Shown: positions 56,201 through 64,000 of the stretch, in pieces
Position numbering within the stretch: position 1 is the stretch's first letter
Layout of the letters: each line of letters opens with the position of its first letter
NCBI RefSeq assembly: GCF_040811775.1
Contig: NZ_JBFNXW010000002.1
Span: forward strand, 310,001 to 374,000
DNA length: 64,000 nucleotides
Origin: Balneola sp. MJW-20
GTDB lineage: Bacteria > Bacteroidota > Rhodothermia > Balneolales > Balneolaceae
Direction of reading: 5' to 3'
The notes under the pieces: generated by a model
The model's input: only the letters and a program-made list of their open reading frames with translations
Database searches by the model: none
What the model was told of the DNA's origin: nothing
Program-made: the position numbers and the translations under genes

Positions 56201-56908
56201 ATGATGAAAGAAATAGAAGTATCCGGACTTAAGATCGAATTTCACCGCGACAAGGTGAAGAATATAAATCTGAGAGTGTATCCGCCTTCCGGAAGGATCA
56301 GGGTATCCGCGCCATGGTATATGCGAATGGCGATCGTAGAGGAATTCATCCGACACCGGGAAAAATGGATAAGAGAAAAACTAAGAAATAAAAGAGCAAA
56401 GCAAAGCCAGCAGCCAATTGAATATTGCGAAGGAGCAAAAATACCCTTTAAAGGTCGGGACCATGTACTACGATTAAAAGAAAAAGGGAGTGTGTCGTTT
56501 GAAGGCTTTAATGAGGAAGATCAGAGTCTGATACTCTGTGATTCCGGAACGAACCAAGTTTTACTGGAAAATAAGACGGAAGAATTATACCGAAGCTACC
56601 TGAAAGGAAAGATCCCAGAGATCGTAAGCCGCTATGAAGACCGGATGGGAGTGAAGGTTAATGAGATCGGCGTCAGGAAGATGAAGACGCGATGGGGAAG
56701 CTGTAATATCCGTGCAGGAAGGATCTGGCTGGGGCTGGAACTGGCAAAAAAGAGGCCGGAAGCACTAGAATATGTGGTCGTTCATGAAATGACCCATTTA
56801 CTGGAAAAAGGTCACAACAAAAGGTTCTATGGGTTCCTTGATCGCTTTTATCCTGGCTGGAAAGAGATCGAAAAAGAACTTAACGGCCGGAAACGGTTTA
56901 TTGATTAA
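56201..56908 (+). CDS. YgjP/SprT-like zinc metallopeptidase (DUF45)
   Basis: A 235-residue cytoplasmic protein. Zinc site HEMTH at 195-199 with the third ligand His205 in EKGHNKRF. MKTRWGSC (161-168) and the start KIEFHRDKVKNINLRVYPPSGRI are typical of YgjP/DUF45 proteins. These are linked to restriction-modification loci in some genomes, but none is nearby here. The start is the first ATG of ATGATG. Confidence 0.9.
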   Translation: MMKEIEVSGLKIEFHRDKVKNINLRVYPPSGRIRVSAPWYMRMAIVEEFIRHREKWIREKLRNKRAKQSQQPIEYCEGAKIPFKGRDHVLRLKEKGSVSFEGFNEEDQSLILCDSGTNQVLLENKTEELYRSYLKGKIPEIVSRYEDRMGVKVNEIGVRKMKTRWGSCNIRAGRIWLGLELAKKRPEALEYVVVHEMTHLLEKGHNKRFYGFLDRFYPGWKEIEKELNGRKRFID

Positions 56909-56941
56909 GCTGACGCTTAAAGCCATTCAGGTTTCTGGTCC

Positions 56942-57946
56942 CTATTCATTAGTCAGAAATGGAATGATCTCATCCTCAAGCAATTCAAATATGGGTTCTT
57001 TATAAGACCGTCTTTGTGTTGCATTGGCCAATGAATTAGTAATAACAACCACTGCATCATATTCAGGTAACATAAATAAATACTGTCCTCCGAATCCCCA
57101 TGCAAAGATCACCGGGGTGTTCTGCCTATCAATGATCCACCACAGATATCCGTAGTCGTAAGGATTGAAATTACTTCGGGTATAAATTTGAAAGGACTGT
57201 TGCAGCCAGTTCGTACTCAGGATCCTTTCACCTTCCCAGATCCCACCATTCAGTAACATTTGACCAATCTTCAAAAGATCATTGGGGCTTAGGGCAAGAT
57301 TATTTCCTCCCATATAGTATCCCTGAGGATCCTTGTCCCAGCCACCTACGGTTATATTCATAGGACCAAACATAAACCGGTTTGCGAATTCACGGGTACT
57401 CATTCCACTGGCTTTGGAAATGATCACTGACAGCAGGTGAGTGGTACCGGTACTATAGACCATGTCACCACCCGGAACATCTTCAAAAGGCTGGTTCAGT
57501 TGAAATTCCACCCAGTTATCGCTTATCACCCAGCGACCGTAATTATAAAAACTGGTCGTTTCCAGACCGGTCCGCATAGTAAGAAGGTCTTTGACCGTAA
57601 TAGCCTCTTTACGGGGGTCCGGATTTTCCCGGAAATAATCTTCAAAATAAACAGATATCGGTGTTTCAACCGAATCAATGAACCCTTTGTCAACTGCAAT
57701 ACCGGTGAGCAGTGAAATGATACTTTTAGAAGCAGATTTGAGGTTGTAAGGCTGATCAGATCCACCTCCCCGGAAGGTCTCTTTCAGCAGTATTTGCCCT
57801 TTTTTCTGAACGATCAGCGTTCTAAGAGTACGGATGTCTTCGGCCTGCTGAATAATAGAACCGGGTGACTGCTGTCCGTAAAGTGGTCCTGCTAAAAAGC
57901 TGATCAGAACAAATAAAAGCAGAATGAAAGTACGTTTTGTGGGCAT
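56942..57946 (-). CDS. Secreted beta-lactamase-family serine hydrolase
   Basis: A 334-residue exported enzyme from ATG 57944-57946; eleven extra codons upstream are unlikely. Signal peptide ends LYGQ (about 25). The catalytic SxxK is SASK at 71-74, the YxT-like motif is YSTGTTH, and the third box is in the C-terminal GFGGQYLF. This is a class C/esterase-type hydrolase (peptidase S12), acting on peptides or esters; drug resistance is not implied. Confidence 0.92.
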   Translation of the reverse strand: MPTKRTFILLLFVLISFLAGPLYGQQSPGSIIQQAEDIRTLRTLIVQKKGQILLKETFRGGGSDQPYNLKSASKSIISLLTGIAVDKGFIDSVETPISVYFEDYFRENPDPRKEAITVKDLLTMRTGLETTSFYNYGRWVISDNWVEFQLNQPFEDVPGGDMVYSTGTTHLLSVIISKASGMSTREFANRFMFGPMNITVGGWDKDPQGYYMGGNNLALSPNDLLKIGQMLLNGGIWEGERILSTNWLQQSFQIYTRSNFNPYDYGYLWWIIDRQNTPVIFAWGFGGQYLFMLPEYDAVVVITNSLANATQRRSYKEPIFELLEDEIIPFLTNE

Positions 57947-58051
57947 GAAAATAGTCTTATTGAAACAGATTATAATCAAGACGCACTTTCATCCAAAATA
58001 ATTTACAAGCATTTAAAAGCTTAGTAGAAACTGATACTGAGATACGATGTG

Positions 58052-59161
58052 TTATTGAAAATCACCAGGCAGCAAATCAGGAATTCTGCTTGACCATCCC
58101 CAGTATCCGTGCAATAGTGCGCGGTAAGGGTGCATTTCATTTCCGTTTCTGAGGTCAATCACCGCTTTACCTTCCGGGAATTCGATCCATGAGATTTGGC
58201 TGTTGATCTGACTGCTTAGCCCGTATCGGTCAGCGATCATTGGGTCGGGTCGCTCCAATATATATTCCACTCTGATATAAGGGTATCCTGAGCGATTGAA
58301 AAACTCGACTTCGTGGATATTTCGGGTAGGACGATACAGATGGTTTGGATTCTTTATCTCTTCAAGGATCATCTCATCATAGCGTGAGGCATAAAATTTA
58401 AGCTTCCGGTTAGTATAATAGATCCTGAATCCATCTTCATAGATATTATTGTTCGTCAGAGATTCTATAAAATGACGGTAAGATCCAAGATAAGCGGCTT
58501 TCCTGTTTTCTATCCACCGGTCCAATTCATCCTGATCATTGGTTGTCAGCTCTTCGTATTTAGAAAAACCTGTACTTCGAATAATATTGTCTTTCAGGCT
58601 AAATTCTTCGAGATAGTAGGTGATCCGGTAACCCAGGGCATGGTTGATCAATTTGAGTGGTTTTCGGGCGGTGGCAATGAATTCAGATCGCTCAGACTGA
58701 AAATCCAGAACTTCCGGGTTCTCAAACTCGACCTGTCCGGAGTTACTGCTGTACCCCAGGAACTGATCTTTAAAATACTGCAGATCTCTTAGCCATTCTT
58801 TCGGACGATCATCCTCTATGTTGATCTCATTGAGATTCATGATCTCGGGCTGAAGCGAGGCTTCGATCACAGACATATCTTCGTTCGGAAATTCAATATC
58901 AATGACAAAGGTTTCGTATCCCAGCATACGAATGATGATTGTTTGTAATCCTTCAGGGATGCGTTTAAGTGAAAAAGAACCGAGGTCATTGGTGACGGTT
59001 CCGATGGTGGTCTGGTTCAGAAATACCTGGGCCCCGGGGAGGGGCTCTCCGTCAGAAGCGTCAAGGATAAGTCCTTTCAGAATGTATCCCTGAGCCCCTG
59101 CGGCTAGCGGAAAACCCAGTAATATGAAGAGTGCGAGACAGAATGACTTCAGGTTCATCAT
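58052..59161 (-). CDS. Exported protein with carboxypeptidase-regulatory-like domain
   Basis: A 369-residue protein. Signal peptide ends AGAQ (about 24). Residues 25-115 form a CarboxypepD_reg-like beta domain (LKGLILDASDGEPLPGAQVFLNQ..., TVTNDLGSFSLKRIPEG), usual at the N-terminus of TonB-linked receptors. The rest (about 115-369) is mixed alpha/beta with no TonB barrel and no recognised family. It is likely a periplasmic or outer-membrane-associated protein of unknown role. Confidence 0.85.
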   Translation of the reverse strand: MMNLKSFCLALFILLGFPLAAGAQGYILKGLILDASDGEPLPGAQVFLNQTTIGTVTNDLGSFSLKRIPEGLQTIIIRMLGYETFVIDIEFPNEDMSVIEASLQPEIMNLNEINIEDDRPKEWLRDLQYFKDQFLGYSSNSGQVEFENPEVLDFQSERSEFIATARKPLKLINHALGYRITYYLEEFSLKDNIIRSTGFSKYEELTTNDQDELDRWIENRKAAYLGSYRHFIESLTNNNIYEDGFRIYYTNRKLKFYASRYDEMILEEIKNPNHLYRPTRNIHEVEFFNRSGYPYIRVEYILERPDPMIADRYGLSSQINSQISWIEFPEGKAVIDLRNGNEMHPYRALLHGYWGWSSRIPDLLPGDFQ

Positions 59162-59196
59162 GAAACTATCTTATCACTCTGTCTCAAAAGTGTCAA

Positions 59197-59433
59197 TCAG
59201 GTATTCTGAGTTTCTGACCTGCCGATCCCTATCTTAAACAGGATCTGTTCTGCCAGACACCAGTTGGTAAAGGATGACTGCAGCAGGTTAAGACCTACGA
59301 ATGCAGTCAGAAGAAACCACCATGGGCTGACAAAGTAACCAAGAATAAGGCTCAGTGTAACCAGAGTACCCGCAAGTCTGCGGATGACCTTTTCCATTGG
59401 AGTAAGATTAGAGCAGTAAGATGCTTTTTCCAT
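59197..59433 (-). CDS. DUF2892 (YgaP-type) small membrane protein
   Basis: A 78-residue protein with two membrane helices (LVTLSLILGYFVS; WFLLTAFVGLNLLQSSF) and a final CLAEQIL. The N-terminal MEKVIRRLAG is the DUF2892 signature; the same domain is found on rhodanese YgaP. It is the last gene of the RND efflux operon, 10 bases after the PII-like gene. Confidence 0.88.
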   Translation of the reverse strand: MEKASYCSNLTPMEKVIRRLAGTLVTLSLILGYFVSPWWFLLTAFVGLNLLQSSFTNWCLAEQILFKIGIGRSETQNT

Positions 59434-59443
59434 AATATTATAA

Positions 59444-59755
59444 TTAAACGTGTTTTTCGATGTTCAGTTGATAAGCATGAAGGGGATAGTTCTTAGAATC
59501 TTCATGCTGAGCATTATAATTTTTGACCGATTGCAGAACATTATCGACCGCTTCTTCCGTCTGAATACTGAAGAAAAGTTTAGAAAATGTTCCATCATTT
59601 TCGTGAGCAAACCAGTTGCTCAGATCCGGTTGATGCCGATCGGTTTTGAAACCATAAATATCGGTTTCGCTGTACATAGGTACTCCTTCATCAGCAAGTA
59701 TCTTCCGGACTATGTCAGTATGTTCTTCGATGCTGAGTATGATCAGTAATTTCAT
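59444..59755 (-). CDS. Small PII-like protein in RND operon
   Basis: A 103-residue ferredoxin-fold protein (MKLLIILSIEEHTDIVRKIL, then GVPMYSETDIYGFKT, FFSIQTEEAVDNVLQSVKNY). It resembles the PII-NG/PII-like group, which is often encoded next to metal-efflux RND pumps. The classic PII T-loop Tyr is missing. It overlaps the start of the pump gene end by four bases. It may sense a ligand or metal and adjust the pump; the assignment is by pattern and context. Confidence 0.7.
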   Translation of the reverse strand: MKLLIILSIEEHTDIVRKILADEGVPMYSETDIYGFKTDRHQPDLSNWFAHENDGTFSKLFFSIQTEEAVDNVLQSVKNYNAQHEDSKNYPLHAYQLNIEKHV

Positions 59756-62700
59756 GATGCTTCCTCGGTTATTTCAGTTTCATGGTTCTTGCGTTCCACC
59801 ATGTAATAGATCAGCGGAACCATCAGAAGAGTCAGAGCTGTAGATGCGATCGCACCGCCCATCAGGGAGATTGCCAGTCCCTGAAAGATAGGATCGAATA
59901 ATATTACGAATGCTCCGATCACGACGGTACCGGCAGTCAGCAGGATCGGCATAGTTCGTACCGCACCCGCTTCGATCACCGCATTCTTAAGGTCAGATCC
60001 CTCATCCAGTCGTATCTGGATAAAGTCGATCAGAAGTACAGAATTACGTACCATGATCCCGGCAAGCGCGATCATACCGATCATAGAAGTAGCGGTAAAG
60101 AAGGCTCCGAGCAACCAGTGTCCCAGAATGATTCCCGCCAGGGATAAAGGAATGGCGATCATCATAATGATGGGTACTTTGAAATCCTGGAACCAGCCGA
60201 TGATCAGCATGTATATGATCACCAGAACAACCGCAAATGCAATTCCAAGATCACGGAATACTTCATAAGTGATCTGCCATTCACCGTCCCACTTTAATGT
60301 GTAATCTTCCTCCAGAAATGGCTGTCCTGAATAGATCTGTGAAAGGGAATATCCTTCCGGCATTTCGATCTGTTCGATCTTATCACCGGCATCCAGCAGT
60401 GCATATACCGGACTTTCAATAGCACCAGCTACTTCAGCTGTAACATACAGTACGTTTCGCTGATTCTTACGGTGGATGGATGATTCTCTATTCGTCTCTG
60501 TAATATTGACCAGATCAGTGACGGGGATCATGGATCCATTCCTACTTTGCATATAGATCTGTCCGAGATCAGAAATACCGGAGCGGTCTTCTTCCGCCAG
60601 CTGCAGCATGATCGGGACCTCATTCACAGCATCCGCATCATGGATCCTGCCGGCTTGTTTACCATGTAAAGCCATGGTCACGGTGTTCGAGATCTGTGCC
60701 GGGGCTATTCCGGACTGCATAGCTTTCTCTCTATTGACATTCAGCGCATATTTGGTCTGATCAGCCTCAACCATCCAGTCCACATCAACCACTCCGTCAA
60801 TGCTATTGAAAATGTTCATGACCTCTTTACCTACACGCTCACGCTCTTCCTGATCAGGTCCGTAAACTTCAACCACCAGCGTGGATAAAACAGGAGGACC
60901 CGGTGGTACTTCCACCACTTTTACATTGGCACCGTATTCACGCCCGGCTTCCTGTACTACCGGTCGGATGCGCTTCGCAATATCATGACTTTGTGCATCC
61001 CGTTCGGATTTATCCACCAGGTTAAGCTGAATATCTGCAATATTAGATCCCCGGCGCAGGTCATAATGACGAACAAGTCCGTTAAAATTTATGGGTGCAT
61101 GAGTTCCTGCATAGATCTGGAAATCATCCAGCTCCGGTAGATCCTTCAGGCTGTTGGCGATTTCTTTAGACACCGAATAGGTTCTCTCCAGTGTCGTACC
61201 TTCCGGCATATCCACGATCAGCTGTATCTCATTCTTGTTATCGAAAGGCAGCATTTTTACTTCTACCATTCTGAATGCGAACAGCAGGGTGGAAGCAAGA
61301 AGAAGAAAAGTCACCCCACCTATAAAGATCCATCGCTTTTTGACATCTTCTATTAGCGGACGCACGGTTTTGTTGTAGGCCCGGTATATCAGCGTGTCTT
61401 CAAGCCGGTATTCTTTTTCTTCTTTTCCCTTTTTCGATTCACCATGAGGAAGCAGTTTAAATGCCAGCCATGGAGTAATAACGAGTGCGACGATCAATGA
61501 GAAGATCATTGCAAGAGAGGCTCCGATCGGCATAGGACTCATATAAGGCCCCATCAAACCCGATACAAAAGCCATTGGAAGTACCGCTGCGATCACAGTA
61601 AAAGTTGCCAGAATTGTAGGATTGCCAACCTCATTAATTGAAGCAATTGCGGCCTGTCTGAACGGGAGTTTCTTCATTTTAAAGTGCCTGTGCATATTCT
61701 CGGCTATGATGATGGAGTCGTCCACCACAATTCCGGTTACGAATACCAAGGCAAATAAAGTGATTCTGTTCAGGGTGTAACCGAACATGTAATAGAGGAA
61801 CAGGGTTAGCGCGAAAGTGACCGGCACCGAAAGGAAAACGACCAGTCCGCCTCTCCAGCCCATGGAGAGAGCGACCACAAAGGTTACTGCAATGATCGCA
61901 GCCATTAAATGCTCAAGCAAAGAGGTTACTTTAGCCGCAGCCGTCTTTCCATAATTCCGGGTTACGGTCATATTCAGGTCAGAAGGGATGATCTTTCCCT
62001 GAAGTGCTTCTGTTTTATCAATGATCTGCTCCGCAATCGCCATGGCATCGGTGCCGGGTCTTTTTGCGAAAGACAGGGTGACTGCAGGATAGGTCCTGCC
62101 TGAACTCAGACCGCTTTCATCAGCGGTATTTTGTCCGATTCCGTATTCCACGTAGGTGTCCGGCTCGGCTGGTCCGTCGGTAACCTCTGCGAGGTCCTTA
62201 AGATAAATAGGATCACCGTTTCTGACTGTCACTATCAGATTAGAAATATCTGTCGCATTTCTCAGGAAATTACCGGTGTCAACAAGGTATTCAGTATCAT
62301 TCCTGTTAAAAGAACCGGAACTGAGTTCCTGATTGGAAGAAGTGATGGTCTGATAGATCTGAGTCAGGTCGACACCATAAAGAGCAAGCCTGGATTTGTC
62401 GGGTTGTACTCTGACTTGTCTTACCTGTCCGCCATGTACTTTAACCTGAGCTACATCAGTAACTTTTTTTAGTTCCAGTCCCAGCTCGTCAGCTACACTC
62501 CGGATCTGATAATCACTGTAATTATCCGACCACAGGGTCAGGGTCATCATCGGGACGTCATCAATGGAGCGGGTCTTCACCATTGGCGGGCTAACTCCAC
62601 CGGGAAGCCGGTCCATATGTTTCATGAGTTCATTGTATAACCTGACCAGGCTTCTTTCTACATCCTCTCCCACATAGAAGCGGGCGGAGACCATGGCCTG

Positions 62701-62976
62701 ATCCGGCATGGAGGTAGAGTAAACATATTCCACTCCCTCAATATTAGAGAGGATCTTTTCCAGCGGAACGGATACGCGCTGTTCAACTTCATCAGCCGAA
62801 GCACCGGGATATCCGATAAAAATATCGGCCATAGGTACATCGATCTGCGGTTCTTCTTCCCTTGGTGTCAGGTAGGTTCCATAGACTCCGATAGCCAGAA
62901 AGGCGATCATTAGTAGGGGAGTGAGTTTAGAGTCTATAAATGCCTGTGCTACTTTTCCGGCAATTCCAGATTTCAT
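59752..62976 (-). CDS. RND efflux permease (AcrB/CusA superfamily)
   Basis: A 1074-residue inner-membrane pump with twelve predicted helices and two large periplasmic loops. The proton-relay motif GIVVDDSIIIAENMHRHF and the PVTFALTLFLYYMFGYTLN region mark helix 4; the porter domain starts YPGASADEVEQRVSVPLEKIL. It exports drugs, metals or lipids across the envelope with an adaptor and a TolC-like duct. No duct gene is visible in the window. It follows the adaptor gene after 11 bases. Confidence 0.95.
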   Translation of the reverse strand: MKSGIAGKVAQAFIDSKLTPLLMIAFLAIGVYGTYLTPREEEPQIDVPMADIFIGYPGASADEVEQRVSVPLEKILSNIEGVEYVYSTSMPDQAMVSARFYVGEDVERSLVRLYNELMKHMDRLPGGVSPPMVKTRSIDDVPMMTLTLWSDNYSDYQIRSVADELGLELKKVTDVAQVKVHGGQVRQVRVQPDKSRLALYGVDLTQIYQTITSSNQELSSGSFNRNDTEYLVDTGNFLRNATDISNLIVTVRNGDPIYLKDLAEVTDGPAEPDTYVEYGIGQNTADESGLSSGRTYPAVTLSFAKRPGTDAMAIAEQIIDKTEALQGKIIPSDLNMTVTRNYGKTAAAKVTSLLEHLMAAIIAVTFVVALSMGWRGGLVVFLSVPVTFALTLFLYYMFGYTLNRITLFALVFVTGIVVDDSIIIAENMHRHFKMKKLPFRQAAIASINEVGNPTILATFTVIAAVLPMAFVSGLMGPYMSPMPIGASLAMIFSLIVALVITPWLAFKLLPHGESKKGKEEKEYRLEDTLIYRAYNKTVRPLIEDVKKRWIFIGGVTFLLLASTLLFAFRMVEVKMLPFDNKNEIQLIVDMPEGTTLERTYSVSKEIANSLKDLPELDDFQIYAGTHAPINFNGLVRHYDLRRGSNIADIQLNLVDKSERDAQSHDIAKRIRPVVQEAGREYGANVKVVEVPPGPPVLSTLVVEVYGPDQEERERVGKEVMNIFNSIDGVVDVDWMVEADQTKYALNVNREKAMQSGIAPAQISNTVTMALHGKQAGRIHDADAVNEVPIMLQLAEEDRSGISDLGQIYMQSRNGSMIPVTDLVNITETNRESSIHRKNQRNVLYVTAEVAGAIESPVYALLDAGDKIEQIEMPEGYSLSQIYSGQPFLEEDYTLKWDGEWQITYEVFRDLGIAFAVVLVIIYMLIIGWFQDFKVPIIMMIAIPLSLAGIILGHWLLGAFFTATSMIGMIALAGIMVRNSVLLIDFIQIRLDEGSDLKNAVIEAGAVRTMPILLTAGTVVIGAFVILFDPIFQGLAISLMGGAIASTALTLLMVPLIYYMVERKNHETEITEEAS

Positions 62977-62987
62977 GATAGGTCCTC

Positions 62988-64000
62988 TTAATTATTAGCT
63001 ATGAGGGCACCATCATAAATGGAGCCGGTTACATCTCTGACGATCTTTTCACCGGGTCTGAGTCCTGATAAAACCACAAAACCGTTTTCAGTCTTTTGAC
63101 CCAGTGAGATCCATTTGAGCAGTGCTGTATTGTCTTCGTTCACAGTATACACCCCACGAAGCTGACCTCTTACCACAACGGCAGATTCAGGGATCACGAT
63201 CTGCTGCATTTTACGGTTTCTGAGTTCTGCTTCTCCGTACATACCTGACCGGAGGCCCGTTAAACTTTCGCTGATCGTGGCTTCCACTCTGAACTGACGA
63301 CTTACGGAATTACCGGAGGTATTTACACGGGATACCTGTGATTGCAGGGTGCTTCCAGATAATGCCGGAATACTGACAAGAAGGGTGTCACCCGTTGAAA
63401 TTTCATTTATGCGTGCCTCAGGTACCGTAAAGGTAAACTTAAAGGAATTGTTCTGTTCTATGCTTAATACAGGCATTCCGGGAGAAGCCAGGTCCCCCTC
63501 TTCCATAAATTTACCGCTAACAACTCCATTATAAGGAGCCCTTACCGCAGTGTAGGATTTGAGATCTTCAATCTCCCGGATCCGGGCTTCTGCCATCTGA
63601 GCTCTTAACCGGCTTGCATCCATATGATTTTGAGCATTCTCCAGTTCCTTAAGACTGGCACTGTTTTCTTTATAGAGTTCTTCAAAGCGTTTCAGATCTT
63701 TCTCTGCCTGCTCAAAGGCAACGCGTGCTTCCTGCAATGCGGCGTTAGCTTGCGCCTCCTGTGCCAGGATCTGATCCTGCTTTATTTGAAGAATAATATC
63801 TCCACGGCGGAAAGATTCACCGATCTGAAAAGGCACAGATTCCACTTCTCCCATAACCTTAGTGGCTATATTTATGGAAGATGTGCTTTTTACCTCTCCG
63901 CCAAAAGTGGAAACTGAACCGGACGGGCGCTGAGACAGTGTGATCACTTCCGCTTGTATCGTTTCATCCGGAGAATCTTCACCAGAAGAATCATTGCTGC
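62988..64000 (-). CDS. RND periplasmic adaptor, 5' end cut by window edge
   Basis: The frame runs open to the right edge. The visible 337 codons are a membrane-fusion protein: barrel-sandwich half (SINIATKVMGEVESVPF, GESFRRGDIILQI), a coiled-coil hairpin (about 90-160, rich in Ala, Glu and Gln), the second sandwich half (VRAPYNGVVSGKFMEEGD), and the beta-barrel and C-terminal domain. A start drawn from the GTG at 63945-63947 would drop residues; the sequence upstream (SNDSSGEDSPDE) looks like the linker of a lipoprotein. Confidence 0.93.
   Translation of the reverse strand, partial: SNDSSGEDSPDETIQAEVITLSQRPSGSVSTFGGEVKSTSSINIATKVMGEVESVPFQIGESFRRGDIILQIKQDQILAQEAQANAALQEARVAFEQAEKDLKRFEELYKENSASLKELENAQNHMDASRLRAQMAEARIREIEDLKSYTAVRAPYNGVVSGKFMEEGDLASPGMPVLSIEQNNSFKFTFTVPEARINEISTGDTLLVSIPALSGSTLQSQVSRVNTSGNSVSRQFRVEATISESLTGLRSGMYGEAELRNRKMQQIVIPESAVVVRGQLRGVYTVNEDNTALLKWISLGQKTENGFVVLSGLRPGEKIVRDVTGSIYDGALIANN

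Overview
The window looks like a chromosome segment of a Gram-negative member of the Bacteroidota/Balneolota group; a marine Balneolaceae relative such as Gracilimonas or Balneola is my best guess. This rests on many signal peptides ending in AQ, outer-membrane beta-barrels, a carboxypeptidase-regulatory-like domain protein, DUF4382, DUF4174, DUF3127 and Asp-box propeller families, few Shine-Dalgarno sites and mid-40s GC. The placement is an inference from gene content, not from a phylogenetic marker. No transposase, integrase, phage gene or CRISPR array is visible, and almost all genes look intact.

Layout. 0-1.9 kb: a secreted repeat protein running off the left edge, an orphan reading frame and tRNA-Leu(UAA). 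1.9-11.6 kb: a large Asp-box propeller protein, a small barrel, the (p)ppGpp synthetase/hydrolase, an HU-like protein, then ruvX-def-fmt and an ankyrin protein. 11.7-19.9 kb: a P5C/aldehyde dehydrogenase, gapdh, an M28 peptidase and assorted small metabolic and secreted genes, including a 57-residue DUF1508-like gene at 15.6 kb.

20.0-33.3 kb is a broken histidine cluster. It has a histidine-rich leader peptide, then hisG-hisD-hisC-hisB-hisH, then a five-gene LolA-like/ABC/outer-membrane cassette, hisA, an opposite-strand minimal AMP-binding protein, hisF and hisE. Neither hisI nor a recognisable histidinol-phosphate phosphatase is present.

33.4-49 kb holds mainly housekeeping and envelope genes: lepA, lepB, rlmN, a peroxiredoxin, MscS, a barrel protein, a ZIP transporter, lgt, pcm, a DUF368 transporter, a tandem universal stress protein, a second LolA-like protein and a CAU tRNA. 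49-50.3 kb is a GAF histidine kinase.

50.5-53.9 kb is the most unusual segment. Four overlapping or abutting genes encode a HipB-like repressor, a HipA-like kinase, an amidoligase and a class-I glutamine-amidotransferase-like hydrolase. They sit behind an AT-rich promoter carrying several GTATAA/TTATAC inverted repeats. This looks like a toxin-antitoxin module joined to an amide-bond making and breaking pair.

53.9-64 kb returns to scattered genes (thioredoxin, EEP phosphatase/nuclease, DUF1643, DUF3127, a YgjP-like metallopeptidase, a serine hydrolase). It ends in an RND efflux operon with a small PII-like partner and a DUF2892 membrane protein, cut by the right edge.
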